Shown one piece after another: positions 10,438-20,400 of a DNA stretch of 64,000 nt. Both the position numbers and the translations under genes were made by a program. Positions within the stretch are counted from its first letter, which is position 1. Every line of letters begins with the position of its first letter. A model generated the notes under the pieces. The model had not been told where the DNA came from, did not search any database, and saw only the letters and a program-made list of their open reading frames with translations. Source of the DNA: Betaproteobacteria bacterium (lineage in GTDB: Bacteria; Pseudomonadota; Gammaproteobacteria; Burkholderiales; Usitatibacteraceae). The stretch spans positions 675,501 through 739,500 of the forward strand of contig JADKJU010000001.1 in NCBI GenBank assembly GCA_016720855.1, given 5' to 3'.

Positions 10438-10658
10438 GCGTGCCTGGATGGGGTGACTTGTCCTGCCGGCCACACCCCCCGCTACCGTCCCTGCCGATGC
10501 AGGGGCGACGAAGGGCTTGCCGGCTTCCTGCGGTATTATAAACGTCAGGTTTTTCATCACCTTGTTGTGCGCGATTCAGCCACCATGGCCAACAGACTCC
10601 GCCCCGGGCAAATAGTTCCGGCGCGGCCCCGTCCCCGCCCCTCCTCCAGGACTACTCC
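10438..10658. promoter_or_regulatory. Divergent rpoE/nadB intergenic region
   Basis: This 221-bp gap separates the two divergent operons and should hold both promoters. On the minus strand a TATAAT box is visible at 10540-10535, but no convincing -35 hexamer stands at 16-18 bases from it. I did not find a clear sigma-E autoregulatory promoter (GGAACTT with TCTGA). No other gene is supported here. Confidence 0.35.
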
Positions 10659-12247
10659 TTGAGCCACTACGACGTCCTAGTCATCGGCAGCGGGCTGGCC
10701 GGCCTGTCGGCCGCCCTTCGCCTCGCCCCCACCCGGAAGGTGGCCCTCGTCACCAAGCACGAACTCCTGGAAGGCGCCTCCGCCTACGCGCAGGGCGGGA
10801 TCGCCGCCGTGCTCGACGGCACCGACTCCCTGGAAAACCACGCCCGCGACACGCACGTGGCCGGCGCCGGGCTCTGCCACGACGACACCGTGCGCTTCGT
10901 CGTCGAGGGCGGGCGCAAGGCCATCGAATGGCTGGTCGCCCAGGGCGTGCCCTTCACGCGCGAGGCGGGCGGGGCCGAGGAGCTGCACCTGCACCGAGAG
11001 GGCGGCCACAGCCACCGGCGCATCGTGCACGCGGCGGACGCGACGGGCAACGCCGTGCAGCGCACGCTCATCGGGCAGGTGAAGGCGCACCCCAACATCG
11101 AGATCCTGGAGTGGCACCTGGCGATCGACCTCATCACCAGCCGCAAACTCGGGCTCGCCGACGACCGTTGCCACGGCGCCTACGTCCTCGACCTCAAGGC
11201 GGGCCAGGTAAAGACGATCGGGGCGCGCTCCACGGTCCTTGCCGCGGGCGGCGCGGGCAAGGTTTACCTCTACACGACCAACCCCGACACCGCGACAGGC
11301 GACGGCATCGCCATGGGCTGGCGGGCGGGCTGCCCGGTGGCGAACATGGAGTTCATCCAGTTCCACCCCACCTGCCTTTACCACCCGCATGCCAAGAGCT
11401 TCCTCATCTCGGAGGCGGTGCGCGGCGAAGGCGGGCTGCTCAAGCTTCCCAACGGCGAGCGCTTCATGCCCCGCCACGACGAGCGCGGCGAGCTGGCGCC
11501 CCGCGCGACGTCGTGGCCCGGGCGATCGACTTCGAGATGAAGAAGCGCGGCCTGGACTGCGTCTATCTCGACATCTCGCACAAGGGCGAGGCGTTCGTGC
11601 GGGAGCACTTCCCCAACATCCACGCCAAATGCCTCGAGTTCGGCATCGACATCGGCAAGGATCCGATCCCGGTCGTGCCGGCGGCCCATTATTCCTGCGG
11701 CGGCCTGCAGGTGGACCTGGCCGGCCGCACGCGGGTCGCCGGCCTCTACGCGCTGGGCGAGGTGGCCTGCACCGGGCTGCACGGCGCCAACCGCCTCGCC
11801 TCGAATTCCCTCCTGGAGTGCCTCGTCTTCTCGGAGGCCGCCGCCGCCGATATTCTTGCCGGCACACCGGCCGCCATCCCGGCCCTGCCCCCGTGGGACG
11901 AGAGCCGGGTGACGGACGCGGACGAGGAAGTGGTGATCGCGCACAACTGGGACGAGCTGCGCCGCAGCATGTGGAGCTACGTCGGGATCGTGCGCACCAA
12001 CAAGCGGCTCGAGCGGGCGCTGCACCGCATCAATCTCCTGCAGGGCGAGATCGAGGAGTTCTATTCGAACTTCCGCGTCTCCAACGACCTGATCGAACTG
12101 CGCAACCTCGTGGTGACCGCGGAACTGATCGTGCGCTCCGCCCTCGAGCGCCGGGAGAGCCGAGGGCTTCACTTCAGCAGCGACTGGCCGCAGGCGTTGC
12201 CCGAGGCGCGCGACACCGTCCTGGATCCCCGGATCCTCACCCTGTGA
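10659..12247 (+). pseudogene. nadB: L-aspartate oxidase, frameshifted
   Basis: NadB oxidises L-aspartate to iminoaspartate, the first step of NAD synthesis. The first frame (10659 to about 11505) has the FAD-binding start YDVLVIGSGLAGLSAAL and the HREGGHSHRRIVHAADATG and FHPTC boxes. It then shifts to a second frame that runs to 12247 with HYSCGGLQVD, ALGEVACTGLHGANRLASNS and the C-terminal helices. At the junction (CCCCGCGCGACGTCGTG) one CG pair too many is present. Removing it gives a 528-residue protein of normal length. The gene is otherwise well conserved, so a sequencing or assembly error is as likely as true inactivation. The stop overlaps the GTG of the next gene. Confidence 0.88.
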
Positions 12248-13749
12248 AACCCCTCCCCGTCCTCACCACCGCGCAGGTGCGCACGCTGGAGGAGCGGGCG
12301 GCGAAAGGGCTCGCGGGCCCGACGCTCATGCAGCGCGCCGGACGCGCCACGGCCGAGGCGGCGCGCGCGCTGGCCGCCGACACGGGGGCGACTGTCCTCG
12401 TCGTCGCGGGCCCGGGGAATAACGGCGGGGACGCGTGGGTGGCCGCCGCGCACCTGCGCGAGTCGTTTCACCGCGTGACGGTGCTCGACTTCGCGGGCAC
12501 GCAGCCCAAGGCGGCCGAGGCCCGCGAGGCGCGCAGCCGTTTCCTTGCGGCCGGCGGGCTGTCCGTTCGCCACTGGGCCGCCGACCTGCGTCCCGCCCTC
12601 GTGATCGACGGCCTGCTCGGGATCGGGCTCGCCCGCGACCTGGAGACGGAAATGGCGGCGCTGGTGGGGCGCATCAACGGCTGCGGCGCGCCGGTTCTCG
12701 CGATCGACATCCCGAGCGGCATCGCGAGCGACACGGGCACCGTGCGCGGCGCCGCCGTCCGGGCCGCGCGGACGATCACCTTTCTCGCGCGCAAGATCGG
12801 CCTTTGCACGGGCGATGCGCTCGACCATTGCGGCGAGATCATGGTGGAAGATCTCGGCGCGGACCCGGCGCTGCTCGCCGGGTCACCCGGCACGCTGCTC
12901 ACGCCCGAAAGCGTCCGCGGCTGGCTCCCGCCGCGCCGGCGCAACTCGCACAAGGGCTCCTACGGGACACTGGGCATCGTGGGGGGCGGCAAGGGCATGA
13001 CCGGTGCCGCGATCCTCGCCGCACGCGCCGGCCTACTCGCGGGAGCAGGCAAGGTCTACGTGGGGCTCCTCGCCCCCGAACCGCCCGCATTCGACCCGCT
13101 GCATCCCGAGCTGATGCTGCGCCCGGTCGACGACACCCTCGCGGCCGACGTGCTCGTCGTCGGCCCCGGCGCGGGACACTCGCCCAGCGCCACGTCGCAA
13201 TCGACATTCGAGCGCGTCACCCTGCCCGCGCTGCTGTCGCTGCCCAAGCCGCTGGTGATCGATGCCGACGCGCTCAATGCGATCGCGCTCCACGACGCCA
13301 TGCGCGACGCCATCGCCTCCAACCGCCGCGCGCCCACGATCCTCACCCCGCACCCGGCCGAGGCGGCGCGGCTCCTGCGCACCACGACGGACGGGATCCA
13401 GTTCGACCGCCTGTCCGCCGCGCTGGCGCTCGCGGCGATGTTCAGGGCCGAGATCGTGCTCAAGGGCGCCGGCAGCGTCTGCGCGAGCCCCGACGGCACC
13501 TGGGCAGTCAATGCCAGCGGCAATGCGGGACTGGCCAGCGGCGGCACGGGCGACGTGCTCTCCGGTCTGATCGGTGCGCTGCTTTGCCAGGGGCTGCCGG
13601 CCCGCGAGGCGCTGCGTTACGCGGTCTGCCTGCACGGCGCCGCTGCGGATTGCCTGGTAGCGCGCGGCATCGGTCCGGCGGGGATCACTGCCAGCGAAGT
13701 CGCGGCCGAAGCGCGCTCCGTGCTGAATCGCTGGGTGAACGCGCGCTGA
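12244..13749 (+). CDS. nnr: Bifunctional NAD(P)H-hydrate epimerase / ADP-dependent dehydratase
   Basis: This enzyme repairs hydrated NAD(P)H. The N-terminal half (to about residue 210) is the epimerase, with GPGNNGGDAWVAAAHL and DIPSGI. The C-terminal half is the ADP-dependent dehydratase, with GSYGTLGIVGGGKGMTGAA, DADALNAI, LTPHPAEAARL and ASGGTGDVLSG. The product has 501 residues, the normal fused length. The GTG start overlaps the nadB stop (GTGA), a sensible pairing of NAD synthesis with NAD repair. Confidence 0.95.
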   Translation: MKPLPVLTTAQVRTLEERAAKGLAGPTLMQRAGRATAEAARALAADTGATVLVVAGPGNNGGDAWVAAAHLRESFHRVTVLDFAGTQPKAAEAREARSRFLAAGGLSVRHWAADLRPALVIDGLLGIGLARDLETEMAALVGRINGCGAPVLAIDIPSGIASDTGTVRGAAVRAARTITFLARKIGLCTGDALDHCGEIMVEDLGADPALLAGSPGTLLTPESVRGWLPPRRRNSHKGSYGTLGIVGGGKGMTGAAILAARAGLLAGAGKVYVGLLAPEPPAFDPLHPELMLRPVDDTLAADVLVVGPGAGHSPSATSQSTFERVTLPALLSLPKPLVIDADALNAIALHDAMRDAIASNRRAPTILTPHPAEAARLLRTTTDGIQFDRLSAALALAAMFRAEIVLKGAGSVCASPDGTWAVNASGNAGLASGGTGDVLSGLIGALLCQGLPAREALRYAVCLHGAAADCLVARGIGPAGITASEVAAEARSVLNRWVNAR

Positions 13750-13810
13750 AGCGGGCGGTGCCGGTCCAGGAAGTCGGGCCGATCCCGATACTGAACGAAG
13801 CCCCGATATG

Positions 13811-13973
13811 GCAGAAAACAAAAGTGGGATGGGTTGTTTTTTGGTTTTAGGCCGGATGGAATTGCACCGGACTGCGACTCCGGGGACGCTTCGAGGGAGG
13901 TTCGGACGGCGACGCCCGACGCAATTTAACCCGGCCTAAAACCAAAAAAAACCCATCCCACTTTTTTTTCTGC
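13811..13973. repeat. Long imperfect hairpin element
   Basis: Two arms of about 45 bases, at 13811-13855 and 13931-13973, are near-perfect reverse complements (shared core AGTGGGATGGGTT and GGTTTTAGGCCGG). The difference is two small indels in A/T runs. The 75-bp loop between them has no convincing ORF. It lies between the convergent nnr and crcB genes. The T-rich outer ends could allow it to work as a bidirectional terminator, but the length is closer to a small non-autonomous mobile or REP-like element. No target duplication is evident. Confidence 0.8.
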
Positions 13974-14028
13974 CCCTTCCGCGTCCTTTGAGACATCGAA
14001 ACGGCTCGACTTCCTGGCCCGGCACCTC

Positions 14029-14415
14029 CTACACCAGTGCGCGATACGTCGCGATCCCCAGCGCCGTCATTGCCAGCGAGCCCAGCAGGTGGCCGCCGGT
14101 GTGCAACGCCGCCCAGCCGTAATCGCCGCGCAGCAGCAGGCCCACGGATTCCGCCGAGAACGTCGAGAAGGTCGTGAGCCCGCCCAGGAAGCCGGTCACG
14201 ATGAACAGCCGCCATTCCCCGGGCACTTCGGGGCGATTGCTGATCCAGGCGACGGCGATGCCCACCAGGTAGCCTCCGACGAGGTTCGCCGTGAGCGTGC
14301 CCAGCGGCAGCGCGGGAAATCGCGGATTGAGCCACGTGCCGAAGCCCCAGCGCAGCCACGCGCCCATGACGGCGCCGATGCCCACGGCGATGAAGCCGCC
14401 GGCGATCGGGTTCAC
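14029..14415 (-). CDS. crcB: Fluoride channel CrcB (Fluc)
   Basis: CrcB forms a dual-topology dimeric channel that exports fluoride. The 128-residue product has four membrane segments and the family motifs GTLTANLVGGYLVGI and GFLGGLTTFSTFS, which contains the pore residues. The GTG start (VNPIAGG) overlaps the stop of the upstream thioesterase gene (GTGA), so it is at the 3' end of that operon. No fluoride riboswitch was recognised upstream. Confidence 0.94.
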   Translation of the reverse strand: MNPIAGGFIAVGIGAVMGAWLRWGFGTWLNPRFPALPLGTLTANLVGGYLVGIAVAWISNRPEVPGEWRLFIVTGFLGGLTTFSTFSAESVGLLLRGDYGWAALHTGGHLLGSLAMTALGIATYRALV

Positions 14416-14828
14416 GCACCCCCCGCGAGGATGGCGCGCAGCGAAACGGGCACGGACACCGCCTTCCCTGCTGCGTAATCGAACCACACGATCACGAACT
14501 CGCCCTCGGTGAACCTCTCGGACGCGTCGCGCCCGTTCACGATGTCGGAGGTCACGGTGAAGCTCGTGTTTCCGATGCGCGAGGCGAAGAGGCGCAACTC
14601 GACCTCGCTCGGATACACGATGGGTTTGAGGTAGGAAACCGAGGCCTTGGCGAGGATGGGCCCGGTGCCCACCCCCGTCGTCGGGTAGCCCAGCCCCTCG
14701 AGCCACTCGATGCGCGACTGTTCGAAGTAGCGCAGGTACTCGGCGTTGTTCACGTGCCCGAGGGAGTCCATGTCGCCCCAGCGGACGTGGAGCTTCAGGG
14801 AATGCAGGAGGAGCGGCGTGGCGGGCAT
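14412..14828 (-). CDS. Acyl-CoA thioesterase (4HBT family)
   Basis: This is a 138-residue hot-dog-fold thioesterase of the YbgC/4-hydroxybenzoyl-CoA type. DMDSLGHVNNAEYLRYFEQS contains the Asp of the active site. The start MPATPLLLHS is the best ATG before the conserved core. It lies 26 bases after the CaiB-family gene and overlaps crcB, suggesting a role in clearing CoA esters in the same pathway. The substrate cannot be assigned from sequence alone. Confidence 0.88.
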   Translation of the reverse strand: MPATPLLLHSLKLHVRWGDMDSLGHVNNAEYLRYFEQSRIEWLEGLGYPTTGVGTGPILAKASVSYLKPIVYPSEVELRLFASRIGNTSFTVTSDIVNGRDASERFTEGEFVIVWFDYAAGKAVSVPVSLRAILAGGA

Positions 14829-14854
14829 GGTCGGCGTTGGGGAGGAAAGGCGGT

Positions 14855-15979
14855 TCAGGGGGTGCGCAGTCCGATTATCGCCTCGTTGTCCTGACCGACG
14901 CGAGGCGCGGGAACGCAAGCCTTCGACGTGCGCAGCGATGGCGCGATGGGCACGGGCAGGGCCGCCAGCACGTGACCGGGAACCGCGACCTGCCGCTCGA
15001 ACACACCCCGCGCCTGGAAGTGCAGGTCGCGCACCGCCTCCTCGAGCGTGCGCACCACGGTGCAACACGTGTCGGTGGCGCCGAGCGCCGTCTCCCAGTG
15101 CGCCGCGTCCTTCGCGGCCACGCATTCGGCCACCGCGGCCAGGGTGGCTTGCGGATCGCGCTTGTCATCGCGCAGCGCCTCGGGCACGCCCGCGATGTCG
15201 CAGAACGCGAGCCAGAACTTGTCCTCGAGCGCGGCGACCGCCAGGTGGCGACCGTCGGCCGTGCGGTAGATGCGGTAGCGCGCAGCGCCCCCGGTGAGCG
15301 GCTCCGCGCCCGCGCGCGGCCAGGCGCCCGCGCCATGGCCCATCGCCAGTCCCAGGAACATGAAGGTGAAGAGATTCTCCGACATCGCGATGTCGATGAA
15401 GCACCCCTCCCCCGTGCGGTCGCGGCGGCGCAACGCGAGCAGGATGTTGACCACCGCCGGATAGGTGCCCCCCCCGATGTCGCCCACGAGCCCCGGCGGA
15501 ACGCCGGGTGCCCCATCGCTGCCTGCGGTGAGGCCAAGGAGCCCGGTGCACGCCTGGTAGTTCATGTCGTGCCCCGCTTCAACGGCCCGCGGACCGTCCT
15601 GGCCGTAACCGGTGATGGCGCAATAGATGATCTTCGGGTTGGCCGCGCGCCACGCCTCGTAGCCCAGGCCCAGGCGGTTCATCACCCCGGGGCGGAACTG
15701 CTCGAGGACCACGTCCACCGTCGGCGCCAGCGCGAGGAGCGAGTCCGCCGAGCCGGGCGCGCGCAGGTCCAGCGCAATGGCGCGCTTGCCGCGATTGAGG
15801 ATGGCGAAGCTTGCGCTCGCGCCGTCTAGGTGCGGCGGGTATGAGCGCATGTCCTCGCCGCTGCCGGGACGCTCGACCTTGATCACTTCCGCTCCGGCCT
15901 CGGCCAGGATCAGGCTGGCCAGTGGTCCGGGAAGCAGCGTGCTGAAGTCGAGGACGCGGATGTCCTGCAGGGGAAGCAA
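14855..15979 (-). CDS. CaiB/BaiF family CoA transferase (racemase-like)
   Basis: This class III CoA transferase-fold protein of about 374 residues has VLDFSTLLPGPLASLILAEA at the N-terminus, EVIKVERPGSG, GPRAVEAGHDMNYQACTG and GDIGGGTY. The GHD and DMNY pattern is most like alpha-methylacyl-CoA racemases rather than formyl-CoA transferases. I chose a TTG start preceded by GGAG, because the frame further upstream overlaps the Fe-S gene's end; a GTG at 16021 is an alternative. Its neighbours (thioesterase, ETF-linked Fe-S protein) fit branched acyl-CoA oxidation. Confidence 0.85.
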   Translation of the reverse strand: MLPLQDIRVLDFSTLLPGPLASLILAEAGAEVIKVERPGSGEDMRSYPPHLDGASASFAILNRGKRAIALDLRAPGSADSLLALAPTVDVVLEQFRPGVMNRLGLGYEAWRAANPKIIYCAITGYGQDGPRAVEAGHDMNYQACTGLLGLTAGSDGAPGVPPGLVGDIGGGTYPAVVNILLALRRRDRTGEGCFIDIAMSENLFTFMFLGLAMGHGAGAWPRAGAEPLTGGAARYRIYRTADGRHLAVAALEDKFWLAFCDIAGVPEALRDDKRDPQATLAAVAECVAAKDAAHWETALGATDTCCTVVRTLEEAVRDLHFQARGVFERQVAVPGHVLAALPVPIAPSLRTSKACVPAPRVGQDNEAIIGLRTP

Positions 15980-16052
15980 GTCGTTCTGCTCCGCAAGGGT
16001 TTCGTCGCAGCAAAATACCACGCCGGCGACGGATGCCGGCGGCGCACGCGGG

Positions 16053-18056
16053 TCAGGCCGGTGCCTCGAGGGCTTCGGCCACCAGTTCCGCGACATCGCG
16101 CGTCGGAACGTCCTCGGCGCGCCCGAGCTGCGCCACGCCGTCGCGCAGCATGATCGCGCAGTACGGGCAGGCGGTGGCGATGACGCGGGGCTTCACCTCG
16201 AGCGCCTGCTCGGCGCGCAGCACGTTGATGCGCTTGCCCGTGTGCTCCTCCATCCACATGCGCCCGCCCCCGGCGCCGCAGCACATCGCCTTGTCGCGGG
16301 TCAGCGCGAACTCGGGCGGCGTGTCGCGGGAGACGGCGGCCAGCACGCGCCGTGGCGCCTCGTACTCGCCGTTGTGGCGCGAGAGGTAGCAGGGCTCGTG
16401 ATACACCACGCCCTCGAACATCCGGCGCGGGGCGATTCTCTTCTGCGCCATGAGGCGATCGATGAGCTGCGTGTGGTGCACCACCTCGTAGTTCCCGCCA
16501 AACTCCGGGTACTCGTTGGCGAGCGAATTGAAGGCATGCGGATCGCAGGTGACGATGCGCTTCACGCCCAGGCCGTTCATCGTCTCCACCAGCGCCTTCG
16601 CGAGGGACTGGAAGAGCATCTCGTTGCCGGCGCGGCGGACGCACTCGCCCGTGGAGCCCTCGCGGGCGCCGAGGATGGCGAAGCGCACGCCCGCGGCCTC
16701 GAGGATCTTCACGAAAGCCGTGGCCGTCTTCTGCGCGCGGGCATCGAAGGACTGCGCCGAGCCCACGTAGAAGAGCCAGTCGATCTCCTTCGCCTGCTCC
16801 GCGCTTTCGAGCACCGGCACGCCCAGGCCCTTCGCCCAGTCGCCACGCGTGTCCGCCGGCAGCCCCCACGGGTTCGACTGGCTTTCGTAGGCGTCGAATA
16901 CCGCCTTCAACTCCTGCGGGAATGCACCTTCCATCATCACCTGGTGCTGGCGCAGGCGGTAGAAGCGCCCCAGGTGCTCGAGGCCGATGGGGCACGAGCG
17001 CTCGCAGTAGCCGCAGGTGGTGCAGGCCCAGAGCGTCTCCTCCTTGATCACCTCGCCCACGATCGCGGGAAGCTCGCCCACCCTGCGCTCGAGGATGGCC
17101 TCGCGCTTCTCGAGCAGGTGGTGCTTGAGGGAATCGTTCACCCACTTCATGGCGAGCGGCTTGCCGGTGAGGAACGTGGGGCACGAATCCTTGCAGCGGC
17201 CGCACTCGGTGCAGGTGAAGGGGTCGAAGGCCTCCGTCCAGAGGAGGTCCGCGGCCGTCTTCGCGCCCACCTTCATGTCCTCGCCCGCGTCGTCGGCCAT
17301 GATGGCCTCGAGGTCGACGGACGGCACGCGGTTGAGCGGAGTATCGCGCGCCACGAACAGCGCGGGCAGCGCCGTCACGATGTGGAAATGCTCTCCCAGG
17401 GGCAGGATGACCAGGAAGGAGAACACCGTGAGCATCTGCACCCAGTACGACACTTGCAGGCCGATCGCGAGCGAGGCGGGCGAGGCGCCCGCGAAGAGCG
17501 TGGCCACGGCCGCCCCCACCGGGGCGTAGGCGCGCTCGTGGTCGATGCCCGGGCTGCCCGCGAAGATCACGAAGCGCAGGCCGTCGAAGAGGAAATCCGA
17601 CACGACGATCACGACGATGAGCGACAGGATGAGGATCGCCTCGCGATTGGGCTCCAGTCGCCGGGGCTTGAGCACAAAGCGCCGCCAGAACGCGTAGGCC
17701 ACGGCGGCCAGCACCGCAACCTCGACGAAGTCCTTGAACGCGGCGTAGGCCGCGCCCGCCACGCCGGGGATGATGGCAAGCGCGTCGTAGCCGATCACGA
17801 TGAGGTGCAGCTTGCGCACGAGCAGCGCGCAGAAGCCCAGGAAGATCGCCGCGTGCATGATCCCCGGCTTCCACTCGCCGGCCACCATGCGCGATTGCAG
17901 GAATCCCATCGTGGCCACGCGCCCGAGACGCCCGGCGGGATGGTCCCAGCGCACTTCCGGCTGCAGCGCGCGGAAGATGGCGACCTTGCGCCAGGCCAGG
18001 ACGGCGAAGCCGCCAAACCCCGCTATCATTAACACCGTAATCGCCCAGGGTCCCAT
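16053..18056 (-). CDS. Membrane (Fe-S)-binding oxidoreductase, EtfD/heterodisulfide reductase-like
   Basis: This 667-residue protein has four to five N-terminal membrane segments (NarI-like, roughly residues 1-235). Two 4Fe-4S ferredoxin motifs follow (CTECGRCKDSCP and CTTCGYCERSCP), then two CCG domains as in heterodisulfide reductase (FNSLANEYPEFGGNYEV, CCGAGGGRMWMEE). Proteins of this layout are linked genetically to electron transfer flavoprotein and to fatty acid beta-oxidation. The gene is head to head with ETF:quinone oxidoreductase, which supports a role in passing ETF electrons to quinone. Confidence 0.87.
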   Translation of the reverse strand: MGPWAITVLMIAGFGGFAVLAWRKVAIFRALQPEVRWDHPAGRLGRVATMGFLQSRMVAGEWKPGIMHAAIFLGFCALLVRKLHLIVIGYDALAIIPGVAGAAYAAFKDFVEVAVLAAVAYAFWRRFVLKPRRLEPNREAILILSLIVVIVVSDFLFDGLRFVIFAGSPGIDHERAYAPVGAAVATLFAGASPASLAIGLQVSYWVQMLTVFSFLVILPLGEHFHIVTALPALFVARDTPLNRVPSVDLEAIMADDAGEDMKVGAKTAADLLWTEAFDPFTCTECGRCKDSCPTFLTGKPLAMKWVNDSLKHHLLEKREAILERRVGELPAIVGEVIKEETLWACTTCGYCERSCPIGLEHLGRFYRLRQHQVMMEGAFPQELKAVFDAYESQSNPWGLPADTRGDWAKGLGVPVLESAEQAKEIDWLFYVGSAQSFDARAQKTATAFVKILEAAGVRFAILGAREGSTGECVRRAGNEMLFQSLAKALVETMNGLGVKRIVTCDPHAFNSLANEYPEFGGNYEVVHHTQLIDRLMAQKRIAPRRMFEGVVYHEPCYLSRHNGEYEAPRRVLAAVSRDTPPEFALTRDKAMCCGAGGGRMWMEEHTGKRINVLRAEQALEVKPRVIATACPYCAIMLRDGVAQLGRAEDVPTRDVAELVAEALEAPA

Positions 18057-18241
18057 CGTTCTCCCAGTCTATCTTTCCCGCTGCGCGGCCATCCCACCCC
18101 GATTCGGGGGGTGCCCGAGGCACTGTCCCTTGAATACGCTTCGGCCTGCCTCCCGGGCATTCCCGGTATTAGAAAGACGTCCCGTTATCCCAACATGAGC
18201 CATATCAATAGTTCCCGATGCGACCGGGTACGGAGCCCCGA

Positions 18242-19881
18242 ATGATCCGCGAATCCATGGAATACGACGTCGTCGTGGTCGGCGGCGGACCTGCGGGGCT
18301 CGCTACCGCCATCCGCATCAAGCAGCTGGCCGCCGAGCGGGGAACGCAGGTCACCGTGTGCCTCCTCGAGAAGGGGGCCGAGATCGGGTCCCACATCCTC
18401 TCGGGTGCGGTCATCGATCCCAAGGCGCTGGCGGAACTCTTCCCCGACTGGAAGGAGAAGGGCGCCCCCCTCAACCAGCCGGTGACCGAGGACCGGTTCC
18501 TGTTCCTGTCGGAAACCGGCGCCACGAAGGTGCCCGACTGGCTCCTGCCCTCGTGCTTCACGAACCGGGGCTACTACGCCGCGAGCCTGGGCAGCCTGTG
18601 CCGCTGGCTGGGCAGCGAAGCCGAGGCTCTCGGCGTGGAGATCTACCCGGGCTTTGCCGCGGCCGAGGTGCTCTTCGACGATGAAGGCCGCGTCTTCGGT
18701 GTTGCCACGGGCGATGCGGGAATCGGCAAGAACGGCGAAAAGACCGCGCGCTACGCCCCGGGCATGGAACTGCACGCGAAATACACAGTATTCGCCGAGG
18801 GCTGCCGCGGTCACCTGGGCAAGTCGCTGCAGGAGCGCTTCAGGCTGCGCGAAGGCCGCGACCCGGCTGTGTACGGCATCGGCGTGAAGGAACTCTGGGA
18901 GATCGATCCGGCGAAGCACCAGCCTGGCCTCGTGATCCACGGCGCCGGCTGGCCCCTGGAAAACGACACCTATGGCGGCTCGTGGATGTACCACCTCGAG
19001 GGCAACCAGGTGTCGGTGGGGCTCGTCGTCGGGCTGGGCTACACGAACCCCTACCTCTCGCCCTTCGAGGAATTCCAGCGCTTCAAGACGCATCCGGCCA
19101 TCCGCGGCTTTCTCGAGGGCGGCAGGCGCGTGTCGTATGGAGCTCGCGCCCTCAATGCCGGCGGGCTGCAGGCATTGCCGAAGCTGGTCTTCCCCGGGGG
19201 CGTGCTGGTGGGCGACAACGCGGGGTTCCTGAACGCTGCGCGCGTCAAGGGAACCCACGCCGCGATCAAGTCCGGAACGCTCGCTGCGCAGGCGGCGTTC
19301 GAGGCCCTTGCCGCCGGTCGCTCCCGCGACGAGCTGCAGGCGTTCCCGGAGGCCTTCGAGAAGAGCTGGCTGCACGAAGAGCTGCACCGCGCGCGCAACT
19401 TCAAGCCCCTCATGTCGCGGGGTCTCGTCGCGGGATCTCTGCTCGTGGGCATCGACCAGGTGGTCTTCGGGGGAAGGCACCCTGGACCCTGCACCACCCT
19501 GGCCCGGACCACGAGGCGCTGCGCCCCAAGGACGAGTGCGCCCCCATCGCGTACCCGAAACCCGACGGCGTGCTCACCTTCGACCGCCTTTCCTCCGTTT
19601 TCGTCTCGAACGTCGCGCACGAGGAGGACCAGCCTGCGCACCTGACCCTCAGGGACCCTTCGGTCCCCATCTCCATCAACCTCGCCCGTTACGATGCCCC
19701 GGAAACGCGCTATTGCCCGGCAGGCGTTTACGAGATCGTCACGGACGGGCAGAATCCCCGATTGCAGATCAACGCCCAGAACTGCGTGCACTGCAAGACC
19801 TGCGACATCAAGGACCCGACGCAGAACATCCACTGGGTCGTGCCCGAGGGCGGGGGCGGTCCCAACTATCCCAACATGTAG
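18242..19881 (+). pseudogene. Electron transfer flavoprotein-ubiquinone oxidoreductase, frameshifted
   Basis: ETF-QO passes electrons from acyl-CoA dehydrogenases through ETF to the quinone pool. The first frame has the FAD motif VVVVGGGPAGLATAI, GAVIDPKALAELFPDW and GDNAGFLNAARVKGTHAAIKSG. At about 19470 a run of five G lacks one base, and the frame shifts. The second frame carries APWTLHHPGPDHEAL, YCPAGVYEIV and the 4Fe-4S ligands CVHCKTCDIKDPTQNIHW and ends at 19881. Adding one G gives 546 residues, the family length. The ATG at 18242 has GGAG at good spacing. A homopolymer sequencing error is likely. Confidence 0.88.
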
Positions 19882-19931
19882 CCGCGGCAGGCACCACTCG
19901 CTTCCGAACAGACCCACGAGGAGGAAACGCG

Positions 19932-20363
19932 ATGAGAAACGTCACGGACCTGCTGAAAACCAAGCCTTCGCGCATGGTGTCGGTCAAGCCCGAGGACTCC
20001 GTCCTCGAAGCGATCATGGTGATGGCGCGCGAGAATATCGGCGCCGCCATCGTGATGTCGGGCGATCGCCTCGTCGGCATCCTCTCGGAGCGCGACTACG
20101 CGCGCAAGGTCATCCTCAAGGGCCGCTCCTCGGAGACGACCCGCGTCGAGGAGATCATGACGGCCAACGTGGTCTGCGTGAGCCCTCGCGCCAAGAGCCG
20201 CGACTGCATGGCCCTCATGTCGGAAAAGAACATCCGCCACCTTCCGGTGCTGGACGAAGGCCGCGTGGTCGGCATGGTGTCCGTCCGCGACATCGTTTCC
20301 GACATCATCGCCGACCAGGATTTCACCATCTCGCAGCTCGAGAGCTACATCAGCGGGCAGTAG
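19932..20363 (+). CDS. CBS-domain protein
   Basis: This is a 143-residue protein consisting of two CBS domains (MVSVKPEDSVLEAIMVM and MTANVVCVSPRAKSRDCM, with IRHLPVLDEGRVVGMVSVRDI). Stand-alone CBS pairs bind adenosine nucleotides and modulate partner proteins. The start ATG follows AGGAGGAAACGCG, a strong ribosome binding site. It lies 50 bases after the ETF-QO gene on the same strand. The partner is unknown. Confidence 0.9.
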   Translation: MRNVTDLLKTKPSRMVSVKPEDSVLEAIMVMARENIGAAIVMSGDRLVGILSERDYARKVILKGRSSETTRVEEIMTANVVCVSPRAKSRDCMALMSEKNIRHLPVLDEGRVVGMVSVRDIVSDIIADQDFTISQLESYISGQ

Positions 20364-20400
20364 GCCCGCGCGACACCCTCCAGGAAGGGAAGCACCCCGC

